Assembly (NCBI RefSeq): GCF_000214705.1
Contig: NC_015573.1
Span: 2,611,001-2,675,000, forward strand
Length of the DNA: 64,000 bases
Direction: 5' to 3'
Source: Desulfofundulus kuznetsovii DSM 6115
GTDB taxonomy: Bacteria; Bacillota; Desulfotomaculia; Desulfotomaculales; Desulfovirgulaceae
Below the pieces are notes generated by a model. The model was not told the origin of the DNA and did not search any database. It worked only from the letters and a program-made list of their open reading frames with translations. Position numbers and translations under genes: made by a program. Below, one piece after another: positions 15,877 to 24,322 of this stretch. The number at the start of each line of letters is the position of its first letter. Positions within the stretch are counted from its first letter, which is position 1.

Positions 15877-18435
15877 ATGAAACAAATCAGCATTCCCGTG
15901 GAAGGCATGACCTGCGCCGCCTGCGCGGCCCGGGTGGAACGGGCTTTGAAAAATACACCCGGGGTAACTGGCGCCGTGGTCAACCTGGTCACCGGAAAGG
16001 CCGGTGTGGAATACGACCCGGAAAAGGTATCCGTGGAACAACTGGTCAAGACCATCCGGGAACTGGGCTACCAGGTGCCCACAGGGGAAATACACCTGAC
16101 CGTAAGGGGCATGAGCTGCGCGGCCTGTGTGGCCCGGGTGGAACGGGCAGTTTCCGGGCTGCCCGGGGTATTAAATGTAGCCGTTAGCCTTCCCGCGGAA
16201 TCCGCCCGGGTAACCTTTTACCCGGGAACGGTAACACCCGTCCAGATTAGGGAAGCAATCGCCGGTCTGGGCTACGAGGTGGCTGAGAAGACCACGGGCC
16301 GGGAGGCCCTGGACCGGGAGAAGCAGGCCCGCCGGCAGGAAATACGCCGCCAGGCCCGGAACATGTGGATTGCCTGGCCCCTATCCCTCCTGGTAATGCT
16401 GGGCATGTTCCGGGACGTATGGATTCTCCCCCGTTTTGTACCCGAGTTTATGGGCAATACCCTCTTCTTGTGGGCGCTGACCACCCCGGTGGTTTTCATC
16501 GCCGGCTGGCAGTTCTTCGTGCACAGCTTCAACGGCCTAAAGAAGGGCGCCACCGATATGAACCTTCTCTATGCCACGGGAATAGGAGCTGCTTATATCA
16601 TCGCCACCATTAACACTTTCTGGCCCGGGGCCGGCTTTGGGGGCAAAGGGGCCACCTTTTTTGAATCGGCCGCCCTGTTAACCGCCTTTATCGTCCTGGG
16701 CCGCTACCTGGAAGCCCTTACCCGGGGGCGTGTCTCCGAAGCCATCCGGAAGCTGCTGAACCTGCAGCCCAAAACCGCCCGGGTGATCCGGGAAGGCCGG
16801 GAGATGGAAATTGCCGCCCTTGATGTGGTACCCGGCGATGTGGTTGTGGTTCGTCCCGGGGAAAGTATCCCGGTGGACGGAAGGGTAATTGAAGGGCATT
16901 CGGCGGTGGACGAGTCCATGATCACCGGGGAAAGCATCCCGGTGGAGAAAAAGCCGGGTGACGAAGTAATTGGAGCCACCATCAACAAAACCGGAACCTT
17001 TAAATTTGAGGCCACCAGGGTGGGGCGGGACACGGCCCTGGCCCAGATCATCCGCCTGGTGGAAGACGCCCAGGCCACCAAGGCACCGGTGCAAAGGCTG
17101 GCCGATCTGGTGGCCGGGCACTTCATTGCCGGAGTCCATGTGCTGGCGCTGGTCGTTTTCCTTTTCTGGTTTTTCTACGGTTACCATACCTTTTTCCGGC
17201 CGGACAGCCACTTTATCCTGTCACCATACAGCCTGGCTCAAGTGGGGGTTTTCGGCTTTGCCCTGCTTCTGAGCGTAACCACCCTGGTCATCTCCTGCCC
17301 CTGCGCCCTGGGACTGGCCACCCCCAGCGCCATGATGGCCGGAACTGGAAAGGGGGCGGAAAACGGCATTCTCTTCAAAGGAGCCGATGCCGTGGAAGCC
17401 ACCGCCGCCTTGCAGGCGGTGCTGTTTGATAAAACGGGCACCATTACCCGGGGCGAACCTTCCCTCACCGACGTCGTCCCTGCCCCGGGTTTTCCCGAAG
17501 AGGAGCTGCTGCGCCTGGCCGCCGCGGCGGAAAAAAATTCCGAGCACCCCCTGGGTGAAGCCATTGTCCGGGGAGCGGAAAAGGCCGGCGTAGCCGCAGA
17601 AGAAGCGGAGGAATTCGAAGCCATCCCCGGCCATGGCATCAAGGCCCGCTACCAGGGCCGCACGATACTGCTGGGCAACCGCCGGCTGATGGAAAGGGAA
17701 GGAGTGTCCATTGAAACCCTGCTGCCCTCTGTGAAATCCCTGGAGCAGGATGGTAAAACCGCCATGTTCCTGGCGGTGGACGGGCAGGCGGCCGGGGTAA
17801 TTGCTGTGGCCGACACGATAAAAGAGCATGTGCCCCAGGCCATTGCCCGGTTGAAAAAAATGGGCATGCAGGTGATCATGATCACGGGGGACAACCGCCG
17901 CACCGCCGAAGCCATCGCCCGCCAGGCCGGCATTGAAAGCGTGCTGGCGGAAGTGCTGCCCCAGGACAAGGCCGAAGAGGTGCGCAGGCTGCAGGCCCGC
18001 GGCCTGCGGGTAGCCATGGTGGGAGACGGCATCAACGACGCCCCGGCCCTGGCGGCCGCCGATGTGGGCATGGCCATTGGTACCGGTACGGACATCGCCA
18101 AGGAGACGGGTGAGGTAATCCTGATCAAGGCAGATCTGCGGGACGTGGTTTCGGCCATTGAAATAGCCCGGGCGACAATGCGCAAAGTGCGGCAAAATCT
18201 GGTCTGGGCCTTTGTCTACAACAGCCTGGGCATTCCCATAGCCGCCGGCCTTCTCTATCCACCTACCGGGCTGATTGTAAGCCCGGAGCTGGCCGCCTTC
18301 TTCATGGCCATGAGTTCGGTCTCGGTAACCCTGAACACCCTGCTCTTAAAACGTTTTGTCCCCTCCATGAAGAGGGGACAACGGGAGCCCCGGGGGGAGG
18401 CAGGGCAACCATTACCCAGCCCGGCATTGCGGTAA
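15877..18435 (+). CDS. copA: Cu(I)-translocating P1B-type ATPase CopA
   Basis: 852 residues. Two N-terminal heavy-metal domains carry GMTCAAC (about 10-16) and GMSCAAC (about 78-84). Membrane helices follow, then the actuator motif TGES, the intramembrane CPC site in [11 protein letters not shown] (about 472-482), the phosphorylation motif DKTGTIT (about 518), the HP motif in SEHPLGEAI, and the hinge [13 protein letters not shown] and the GMTCxxC domains mark a Cu(I) exporter. The ribosome binding site is AAGGAGG. Regulation by CsoR is predicted from the operator just upstream. Confidence 0.96.
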   Translation: MKQISIPVEGMTCAACAARVERALKNTPGVTGAVVNLVTGKAGVEYDPEKVSVEQLVKTIRELGYQVPTGEIHLTVRGMSCAACVARVERAVSGLPGVLNVAVSLPAESARVTFYPGTVTPVQIREAIAGLGYEVAEKTTGREALDREKQARRQEIRRQARNMWIAWPLSLLVMLGMFRDVWILPRFVPEFMGNTLFLWALTTPVVFIAGWQFFVHSFNGLKKGATDMNLLYATGIGAAYIIATINTFWPGAGFGGKGATFFESAALLTAFIVLGRYLEALTRGRVSEAIRKLLNLQPKTARVIREGREMEIAALDVVPGDVVVVRPGESIPVDGRVIEGHSAVDESMITGESIPVEKKPGDEVIGATINKTGTFKFEATRVGRDTALAQIIRLVEDAQATKAPVQRLADLVAGHFIAGVHVLALVVFLFWFFYGYHTFFRPDSHFILSPYSLAQVGVFGFALLLSVTTLVISCPCALGLATPSAMMAGTGKGAENGILFKGADAVEATAALQAVLFDKTGTITRGEPSLTDVVPAPGFPEEELLRLAAAAEKNSEHPLGEAIVRGAEKAGVAAEEAEEFEAIPGHGIKARYQGRTILLGNRRLMEREGVSIETLLPSVKSLEQDGKTAMFLAVDGQAAGVIAVADTIKEHVPQAIARLKKMGMQVIMITGDNRRTAEAIARQAGIESVLAEVLPQDKAEEVRRLQARGLRVAMVGDGINDAPALAAADVGMAIGTGTDIAKETGEVILIKADLRDVVSAIEIARATMRKVRQNLVWAFVYNSLGIPIAAGLLYPPTGLIVSPELAAFFMAMSSVSVTLNTLLLKRFVPSMKRGQREPRGEAGQPLPSPALR

Positions 18436-18507
18436 CAGCAAAAACGGGGGTTTAATACCCGGTGAATCAACACTGGCCACCAGGAATCGGAAAGGAGTCG
18501 AAGATAC

Positions 18508-18711
18508 ATGAATAATCCCGCCCGCACGAGCGTCTTGATCTACACGGGCATCTCCCTGGCCGCCGCCCTTCTCTTTCTTCTGGCCACATATGCCACGGGG
18601 ATTTCCTACCCGCCCGTGGCCCGCATCGGGGGTGCCGTGTGGGTCTTTATCTTGAGCATGATCATCACCATGCCCGTTGTCATTTCGTACATGAACAAAA
18701 GGCACATCTGA
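18508..18711 (+). CDS. Small two-helix membrane protein
   Basis: 67 residues after AAAGGAG. Two hydrophobic helices (about 8-30 and 42-60) are joined by a short loop, GISYPPVARIGG. It follows copA by 70 bases and may share its transcript. No family recognised; a role beside the copper pump or the next gene is speculation. Confidence 0.65.
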   Translation: MNNPARTSVLIYTGISLAAALLFLLATYATGISYPPVARIGGAVWVFILSMIITMPVVISYMNKRHI

Positions 18712-18727
18712 ACGGAGGAATCCGGCC

Positions 18728-19477
18728 ATAAAGCCGAGCGTCAGCGCGAGCACAGTAAAAAAGCACATAAAAGCCGCATCAATCAACCGCGTATGGGAAA
18801 TTGACCTTTTCCGGGGAGTGGCCCTCCTGTTGATGGTGACCTTTCACTTACTTTACGACCTGGCAGAGTTTTACCATCTTCCCCTGGACTACCAGAAGGG
18901 GCTGATTTACTATACAGGAAAAGGAGCGGCCACTCTCTTCATCCTCATTGCGGGTATAAGCTCTTTCTTCAGCACCAGTAAGCTGCGGCGGGGTATAAAA
19001 GTCCTCCTGTGGGGGTTCATCATTTATATCGTTACCGGGGTGGCGCTCCCCGGGAGCAACATCATCTTCGGCATCCTGCAATTCCTGGGGACAAGCATGA
19101 TCCTGGCCCCCCTTTTCATGGGACTGCCTTCACCGGCTCTAACGGTCCTGGGCGCCCTCATCCTGCTGGCCGGACGCTATACCGGCACCCTTACCTGGCC
19201 CCACAACTGGCTGGCCTGGCTGGGCCTGGTGAGGGAGGACTTCTTTTCCGTGGACTATTACCCCCTTCTCCCCTGGTTTGGGGTGTTCCTGTGGGGCATG
19301 GCCCTGGGGCGAACGTTTTACCCCTCTAAACGAAGCCTTTTTCCCCATTCTCCCCTGCCCTTCCACCCGCTGGGCCGGTCATTGCTATTCCTGGGCCGGC
19401 ATTCGCTGACCATCTACCTGGTACACCAGCCGGTGATTTTATTACTCCTGTACCTGTTTTTCCTGGCTGTAAAGTAG
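18728..19477 (+). CDS. DUF1624/HGSNAT-like membrane acyltransferase, unusual start codon
   Basis: Multi-helix membrane protein with the N-terminal signature RVWEIDLFRGVALLLMVTFHLLYDL of the DUF1624 (heparan-alpha-glucosaminide acetyltransferase-like) family. The signature begins before the first conventional start (GTG 18818). In frame between the upstream stop (18692-18694) and 18818 there is no ATG, GTG or TTG. GGAGG at 18714-18718 is well placed for an ATA codon at 18728, giving 249 residues; ATC 18782 and ATT 18800 are other options. The coordinates given use ATA. Substrate unknown. Confidence 0.7.
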   Translation: MKPSVSASTVKKHIKAASINRVWEIDLFRGVALLLMVTFHLLYDLAEFYHLPLDYQKGLIYYTGKGAATLFILIAGISSFFSTSKLRRGIKVLLWGFIIYIVTGVALPGSNIIFGILQFLGTSMILAPLFMGLPSPALTVLGALILLAGRYTGTLTWPHNWLAWLGLVREDFFSVDYYPLLPWFGVFLWGMALGRTFYPSKRSLFPHSPLPFHPLGRSLLFLGRHSLTIYLVHQPVILLLLYLFFLAVK

Positions 19478-19513
19478 CAGAGTGGTCCTGTGTCCGTATC
19501 AAGTAGTTTCTTA

Positions 19514-19543
19514 TTGACACCTTCTGGCTGAACATGCTAATAT
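19514..19543 (+). promoter_or_regulatory. Promoter of the fluoride-responsive operon
   Basis: TTGACA (19514-19519) and TAATAT (19538-19543), spacer 18. Transcription would start just before the riboswitch at 19567. Confidence 0.75.
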
Positions 19544-19566
19544 ACTTTCGTCAGGTATATCACACC

Positions 19567-19617
19567 AGGCGATGGAGCTCGCCTTTAAGCGCCTCTTTCG
19601 GGCTAATAGCTCCTACC
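19567..19617 (+). ncRNA. Fluoride riboswitch (crcB motif), copy 1
   Basis: The aptamer reads AGGCGATGGAGCTCGCC, a short stem-loop, then GGGCTAATAGCTCCTACC. GGCG/CGCC form the first stem, GCC/GGC the second, and GGAGCT in the first loop can pair with AGCTCC at the 3' end as the pseudoknot. These match the fluoride aptamer consensus and the Thermotoga petrophila structure. Its 3' end is also the 5' arm of a terminator (19609-19651), so fluoride binding should block termination and switch on the antiporter gene. Confidence 0.9.
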
Positions 19618-19651
19618 AGAATCCCGCGGGATTTCCGGTAGGAGCTTTTTT
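19609..19651 (+). terminator. Riboswitch-controlled terminator
   Basis: GCTCCTACC (19609-19617) pairs with GGTAGGAGC (19637-19645), followed by six Ts. It shares its 5' arm with the aptamer, so the two structures exclude each other. Confidence 0.9.
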
Positions 19652-19683
19652 AATGCAACTTAGCGAGAAAAGGAGGTATTTCT

Positions 19684-20856
19684 TTGAACACGTGGCTTGT
19701 GGCGGCTACCTGGATTGGACTTGCCCTGGCCGCCGGGTTGATTTCCGTACGTACTGGTATATCGGTGGCTATGGTGGAGATCATGGTGGGGGTAATTGGT
19801 GGTAACTACCTTGGGCTGGAAGTAAATACCTGGGTTAACTTCCTGGCGGGATTGGGCGCCATCGTCCTCACCTTTCTGGCCGGGGCCGAAGTGGATCCGG
19901 CGGTGCTGAAAAGCAAGTTCAAGGAGAGTGTTTCCTTAGGTTTTGTATCTTTTCTTTTTCCCTTCCTGGGGGCTTTTGCCTATGCCTACTACGTGGCCGG
20001 GTGGGACCTGCCGGCGGCGCAGATCGCCGGCATCGCCCTTTCCACCACTTCCGTGGCCATAGTGTATGCAGTCATGGTGGAAACGCGCCTGAATGAAACG
20101 GAACTGGGGCAAATCATCCTGGCCGCCTGTTTTATTACCGACCTGGGCACGGTGCTGGCCCTGGGCATACTCTTTGCCAGCTATGACTACTGGATGCTCA
20201 TCTTTATTGCGGCCACAGCGGTTGTCCTGTTCTTAATGCCCAAAATCACACCCGCCTTTCAGGAAAGGTTCGGCCGCCAGGTAAGCCAGATTGAGGTAAA
20301 ATACGTGCTTTTTGCCCTGCTGTTGCTGGGCGGGCTGGCCAACAAGGCCAACAGCGAAGCGGTTTTGCCGGCCTACCTGCTGGGCCTGGCCCTGGCGGGT
20401 TTCTTTCAAAGGGAAAAAGAACTTTTGCAGCGCATCCGGGCCGCTGCCTTTGCCTTCCTGACCCCATTTTATTTCCTGAAAGCGGGCCTTTTCGTCTCCC
20501 TGCCCGCCGTCGTGGGTTCCTTTGGATTAATCCTGATCCTGCTGGCGGTAAAAGTTGCTGCTAAATTTGCCGGGGTATGGCCTTTAACCTGGCTGTTCAG
20601 GTATAAACCCCGCGACGGCATGTACACTACTTTGCTCATGTCCACCGGCCTTACCTTTGGCACCATCTCGGCACTTTTCGGGTTGAGCCACAATTTCATC
20701 AACCAGCAACAATATACCGTTCTGGTCACGGTGGTGATAGCCAGCGGGGTAATCCCCACTATTATCGCCCAGGCCTTTTTCCGTCCCCGGGTAGAGCCGT
20801 CCGGGGCCGGGGAAACGGTTTCCCTTTCCGAAAGTCGCCCAGTTCCGGAGAAATGA
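19684..20856 (+). CDS. CPA2-type cation/proton antiporter under fluoride control
   Basis: 390 residues from TTG 19684 after AAAGGAGG. About 12 membrane helices fit the monovalent cation:proton antiporter-2 (Kef/NhaA-like) fold. LSTTSVAIVYAVMVETRLNETELGQIILAACFITDLGTVLALG contains the ITDL acidic residue expected in the ion site. No regulatory TrkA-N domain is attached. Na+/H+ antiporter genes are known among fluoride-riboswitch-controlled genes. Direct fluoride transport by this protein is not shown by the sequence. Confidence 0.85.
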   Translation: MNTWLVAATWIGLALAAGLISVRTGISVAMVEIMVGVIGGNYLGLEVNTWVNFLAGLGAIVLTFLAGAEVDPAVLKSKFKESVSLGFVSFLFPFLGAFAYAYYVAGWDLPAAQIAGIALSTTSVAIVYAVMVETRLNETELGQIILAACFITDLGTVLALGILFASYDYWMLIFIAATAVVLFLMPKITPAFQERFGRQVSQIEVKYVLFALLLLGGLANKANSEAVLPAYLLGLALAGFFQREKELLQRIRAAAFAFLTPFYFLKAGLFVSLPAVVGSFGLILILLAVKVAAKFAGVWPLTWLFRYKPRDGMYTTLLMSTGLTFGTISALFGLSHNFINQQQYTVLVTVVIASGVIPTIIAQAFFRPRVEPSGAGETVSLSESRPVPEK

Positions 20857-20991
20857 GGCCCGTTTTAAGAATTCCCCCGGGACACGTTATCTGGAAGTCG
20901 CTGCCGAAAAAGAGGAGTTAATAGCTGTGAAAAGATTAAGATTCTGAAAGCAATCGCCCGAAGGACGGGAGATCAACGAAAGGGTGAGATT

Positions 20992-21423
20992 ATGTACCGC
21001 AAGATCATGGTGGCCTACGATGGTTCTCCTTACTCCAAGAAGGCCCTGTCTGCAGGAATCGAGCTGACCCGTTGCTGCGGGTGCGAACTGCACGCAGTTG
21101 CCGTGGTAAACCTGCCGGACTATGCGGGTACAGTAGCAGAAGTAGACGACATGGTGACCAGGGCACGGGAATTTTACGAAAAGAAGCTGGGAGATGCGGT
21201 TTCCAGAGCGGCCGGCAAAAACGTAAAGCTGACCACGCATCTGATCTTCGGCCACGTGGGGGAAACCATCGTGCGCTTTGCCCGGGAGAATAATTTTGAT
21301 TTGATAGTCGTGGGAACCCACGGCTGGAGCGCCATTCAAAAGCTGGTCATGGGCAGCGTTTCTTCCCACGTAATCCGTCACGCGGCGTGTGATGTGCTGG
21401 TGGCTAAAGGCAGGGAAGACTAA
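20992..21423 (+). CDS. Universal stress protein (UspA family)
   Basis: 143 residues. The N-terminus KIMVAYDGSPYSKKAL and the ATP-binding motif G-T-H-G-x9-G-S (GTHGWSAIQKLVMGS) are present, so it is the nucleotide-binding subclass. The ribosome binding site is AAAGGGTGAG. It lies between the two fluoride riboswitches, 135 bases after the antiporter, with no obvious promoter of its own, so it is probably part of the same fluoride-induced transcript. Usp genes are known fluoride-riboswitch partners. Confidence 0.9.
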   Translation: MYRKIMVAYDGSPYSKKALSAGIELTRCCGCELHAVAVVNLPDYAGTVAEVDDMVTRAREFYEKKLGDAVSRAAGKNVKLTTHLIFGHVGETIVRFARENNFDLIVVGTHGWSAIQKLVMGSVSSHVIRHAACDVLVAKGRED

Positions 21424-21441
21424 TCCAAGAAACTGCTCCAC

Positions 21442-21489
21442 GGCGATGGAGCTCGCCTGGAATGCCCGGAAAGGCTGATGGCTCCTACC
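21442..21489 (+). ncRNA. Fluoride riboswitch, copy 2
   Basis: GGCGATGGAGCTCGCC, then GCC-CGGAAA-GGC and TGATGGCTCCTACC. This copy is even closer to consensus (GGCTGATGGCTCC). It starts 18 bases after the uspA stop, so it must act inside a longer transcript. The 3' CCTACC can pair with GGTAGG (21505-21510), but no T-tract follows, so the output mechanism is unclear: translational, or a weak terminator. It precedes the MFS gene by 160 bases. Confidence 0.88.
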
Positions 21490-21649
21490 AAAATCCGGTA
21501 ATTCGGTAGGTGCACCGCTGGGCAATGGAGCCGGGCGTGAGCTATATCTTAAGGCAAAACCTGGAATACATGGTGAAGCTGGAAAATACCCCACCATCCG
21601 GCGAAGGGTGGCCTGGCGACAAATTTCCTGAAGGCATGGTGAGAAGAAA

Positions 21650-22810
21650 ATGAACCCCATGACTCAGAGAGCATTCAAATTCATTATCCTGCTGGGAATC
21701 GTTAGCCTCTTTTCAGACATGACCTATGAAGGTGCCCGCAGCATTACCGGTCCTTTTTTGGCAATGCTGGGGGCCACCGGAACAATCGTTGGCTTCGTTG
21801 CCGGACTGGGAGAATTGCTGGGTTACGGCGTGCGGCTGCTTTCCGGTTATATAAGCGATCGTACGGGGAAATACTGGCCGATTACAATACTGGGGTATTT
21901 TCTCAACCTCCTGGCGGTTCCTTTTCTGGCCCTGGCAGGCAACTGGCCAGTGGCAGCAGGTTTAATGATTACGGAAAGAGTGGGGAAGGCCATCCGCACT
22001 CCCGCCCGTGATGCCATGCTTTCTTACGCCACTTCGGAAGTTGGGAGAGGACGGGGATTTGGCCTCCACGAAGCTCTGGATCAAATTGGCGCCATTACCG
22101 GTCCTTTAATTGTGGCCCTGGTGTTATACTTTCTAAAAGGCAATTATAAAGCAGGATTTGCCGTTTTACTGGTGCCGGCTTCCGTAGCGCTAATAATCCT
22201 CATCGCTGCCAGGATTTTATATCCGGTCCCGCGAGAGCTGGAGGCAGCTCCAATCATGGCGGAAGGCAAAGGTTTGCCGTCAAAATTCTGGCTTTACCTG
22301 GCAGCCGTCGCCCTCATAGCGGCCGGTTATGTTGATTATCCTTTAATTGCCTTCCACCTGGGAAAGACTTCTCTGATTTCGCCCGCATGGCTTCCAATAC
22401 TTTATGCCATAGCAATGGCAGCCGATGCCCTGGCGGCTTTAATTTTTGGGTACTTGTTTGACCGTACCGGAATCAATATTCTGGTCATAGCTGTACTGGT
22501 TTCATCCTTATTTGCACCCTTAGTGTTTTTGGGGAACTTTATAACAGTTGTAACAGGGATGGCAATCTGGGGCATTGGTATGGGAGCACAGGAATCGGTT
22601 TTAAGGGCAGCCATTGCCGGTATGATCCCTCCTGATAGGCGCGGGACTGCCTACGGGGTGTTCAACACCGGGTACGGCCTGTTCTGGTTCCTGGGCAGCG
22701 CCCTGATGGGGATTTTGTATGACCTGTCGGTAGGGTATGTGGTGGCATTTTCGGTAATAGTTCAGCTGCTGGCAGCATCAATGATGCTTTGGGTGGCGAA
22801 ACGCAACTGA
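21650..22810 (+). CDS. MFS transporter in the fluoride-response locus
   Basis: 386 residues, about 12 hydrophobic helices. LSGYISDRTGKYWPITILGY carries the DRxGK-type loop 2-3 motif of the major facilitator superfamily, repeated in the second half as GYLFDRTGINILVI. ERVGKAIRTPARDAML is another conserved loop. Substrate cannot be read from the sequence. The fluoride aptamer just upstream suggests it counters fluoride toxicity or exports something released under fluoride stress. No crcB or eriC-F gene accompanies it here. Confidence 0.85.
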   Translation: MNPMTQRAFKFIILLGIVSLFSDMTYEGARSITGPFLAMLGATGTIVGFVAGLGELLGYGVRLLSGYISDRTGKYWPITILGYFLNLLAVPFLALAGNWPVAAGLMITERVGKAIRTPARDAMLSYATSEVGRGRGFGLHEALDQIGAITGPLIVALVLYFLKGNYKAGFAVLLVPASVALIILIAARILYPVPRELEAAPIMAEGKGLPSKFWLYLAAVALIAAGYVDYPLIAFHLGKTSLISPAWLPILYAIAMAADALAALIFGYLFDRTGINILVIAVLVSSLFAPLVFLGNFITVVTGMAIWGIGMGAQESVLRAAIAGMIPPDRRGTAYGVFNTGYGLFWFLGSALMGILYDLSVGYVVAFSVIVQLLAASMMLWVAKRN

Positions 22811-22908
22811 TATTACCCCGGTTTGAGAGTTATAGTTAATTTACGTATCGACATTCACGCCTCTTCGTTAAGTTTATGCCGGGTTGACGGTCCGGCAGGC
22901 CGGTTATG

Positions 22909-22937
22909 TTGACATATTACCTTACATGTAATATAAT
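22909..22937 (+). promoter_or_regulatory. Near-perfect sigma-A promoter with palindromic spacer
   Basis: TTGACA (22909-22914), 17 bases, TATAAT (22932-22937). The spacer contains the palindrome TTACATGTAA (22922-22931), and GTAATATAATGTTAC follows with inverted GTAA/TTAC arms. A repressor operator is likely, since so strong a promoter would otherwise always be on. Confidence 0.7.
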
Positions 22938-22978
22938 GTTACACAGAAAGTAATATCTGTAATAGAGGTGTGCAACTT

Positions 22979-24106
22979 TTGCCCGGCAAATTATTTCCCG
23001 TCGGTGGTCCTGTTTCAGAAAAAGACATCGTGGACAGAGAGGATTTTATCACTTCCCTTCAAATCAGGCTGGGTGACGGACAGAGTGTGATGCTGGCCGG
23101 CCCCCGCAGAATAGGAAAAACTTCTATTGCTTACGAAGTTTTGAGACGATTGAAAGAGCAGGGTTTTTACACAGCTTCTGTAGACTTTTTCCGCCTCTCA
23201 AACAAACGAGAATTCGCTGTTTCTCTGATCAACGCCTGCCTGGAAAACAGAACGGGAATCCGCAAAACGCTGGATGTCCTGAAAGATCGTGCCAAAGCTA
23301 TCGCCGGTATGGCGAAGTTGACGATTAAGCTTGAAGACCTGGAATTCGGTTTTGGTTTCCTCCACGGCGAGCCAGATGAAAACGCACTGCTGGATTACGC
23401 GCTGGATTTGCCGGAAATTCTTGCAACCCGCGATGGAAGAAATATGGTGGTCCTGTTTGACGAGTTCCAGGACGCTTCCCGCGTGGTCAGCCAGGAAGAA
23501 ATCTATAAAAAAATGCGGTCACATTTCCAAAATCATAAGAACGTATCTTATCTTTTTCTTGGTTCCAAAGAAGGTATAATGAAAACCCTGTTCAGCAACC
23601 GGAAAGAAGCCTTTTACCGCTTCGCCGTGATCCTTCCTATCCCTCCTATTCCCGAAGATTCGTGGGTGACATATATTACCCGAAAATTTGCCGAACAAAA
23701 TATTGAAGTGGATAGTGAAATTACCAGGGGAATTTTGCAAAAAACCGGCGGCCACCCCCAGGACACCATGCTCGTTTGTTCGGAAATTTACTACGCTCTC
23801 CTTGAAGCAGGAAAAAATACCGTAACTCCAAAGTTTGTTCAGCTGGGATACGACCGGGCTTTATTGATCCTGGCTCAAATTTACGACGAAATACTGGATG
23901 AGCTCAGCCAAAAATCTCATGTCCGCGAGGTGTTGAAGCGTATTGCCGCGGGAAACAGGGTGTATAGCCGGAAAGCCAATCCCAACGAAATCAAAAGAGC
24001 CCTGGATTACCTGATGGCCAAAGCAATCATCGAAAAAGACGGGCGCGGATCATATAGATTTGTTGAACCGATGTTTCAGGAATACATCCTGGGCGAACAC
24101 CGGTAG
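22979..24106 (+). CDS. AAA/STAND-type ATPase (archaeal-ATPase-like)
   Basis: 375 residues from TTG 22979, eight bases after AGAGGTG; the GTG at 22970 overlaps that site. Walker A is AGPRRIGKTSIAYEVL, Walker B is MVVLFDEFQDAS, and sensor-like YLFLGSKEGIMKTLF follows. GGHPQDTMLVCSEIYYAL and a C-terminal winged-helix-like part (DYLMAKAIIEKDGRGSYRFVEPMFQEYI) complete the archaeal-type ATPase_2 layout. Such proteins are often transferred between species and of unknown function. It stands alone with its own strong promoter. Confidence 0.8.
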   Translation: MPGKLFPVGGPVSEKDIVDREDFITSLQIRLGDGQSVMLAGPRRIGKTSIAYEVLRRLKEQGFYTASVDFFRLSNKREFAVSLINACLENRTGIRKTLDVLKDRAKAIAGMAKLTIKLEDLEFGFGFLHGEPDENALLDYALDLPEILATRDGRNMVVLFDEFQDASRVVSQEEIYKKMRSHFQNHKNVSYLFLGSKEGIMKTLFSNRKEAFYRFAVILPIPPIPEDSWVTYITRKFAEQNIEVDSEITRGILQKTGGHPQDTMLVCSEIYYALLEAGKNTVTPKFVQLGYDRALLILAQIYDEILDELSQKSHVREVLKRIAAGNRVYSRKANPNEIKRALDYLMAKAIIEKDGRGSYRFVEPMFQEYILGEHR

Positions 24107-24137
24107 AAAACCAGACCCCGTGCAACCACCGATTGCA

Positions 24138-24164
24138 CCGCCGGTTTACATCAACGGCCGGCGG
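24138..24164 (+). terminator. Hairpin after the ATPase gene
   Basis: CCGCCGG (24138-24144) pairs with CCGGCGG (24158-24164). No clear T-tract. The rest of the 24107-24322 gap between convergent genes shows nothing else. Confidence 0.35.
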
Positions 24165-24322
24165 GGGTTCTGGTCAGGCATTCTTTACCCGTATTAACAG
24201 GCAAACCGGGAGTTCCGCAACGGGGGCGGGGTTTTCCCGGGCGGGCGGATAAACCGGCCCCACAGATGTGGTTTTGCATAAATGCACCTCCTCAATTGCA
24301 GCTTGATTTTGCCATGATGTTC

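Noticed and set aside
20927-20947. Six-codon frame with GAGGAG upstream between the antiporter and uspA (possible leader peptide)
   Set aside because: Too short to support, with no attenuator structure or regulatory codon run around it.
21520-21580. A third fluoride-aptamer-like string (GGGCAATGGAGCC)
   Set aside because: Only the first few bases resemble the aptamer; the second stem and pseudoknot partner are missing.
20887-21660. 257-codon leftward frame opposite uspA and fluoride riboswitch 2
   Set aside because: Antisense to a clear UspA gene and to the riboswitch; no recognisable protein features.
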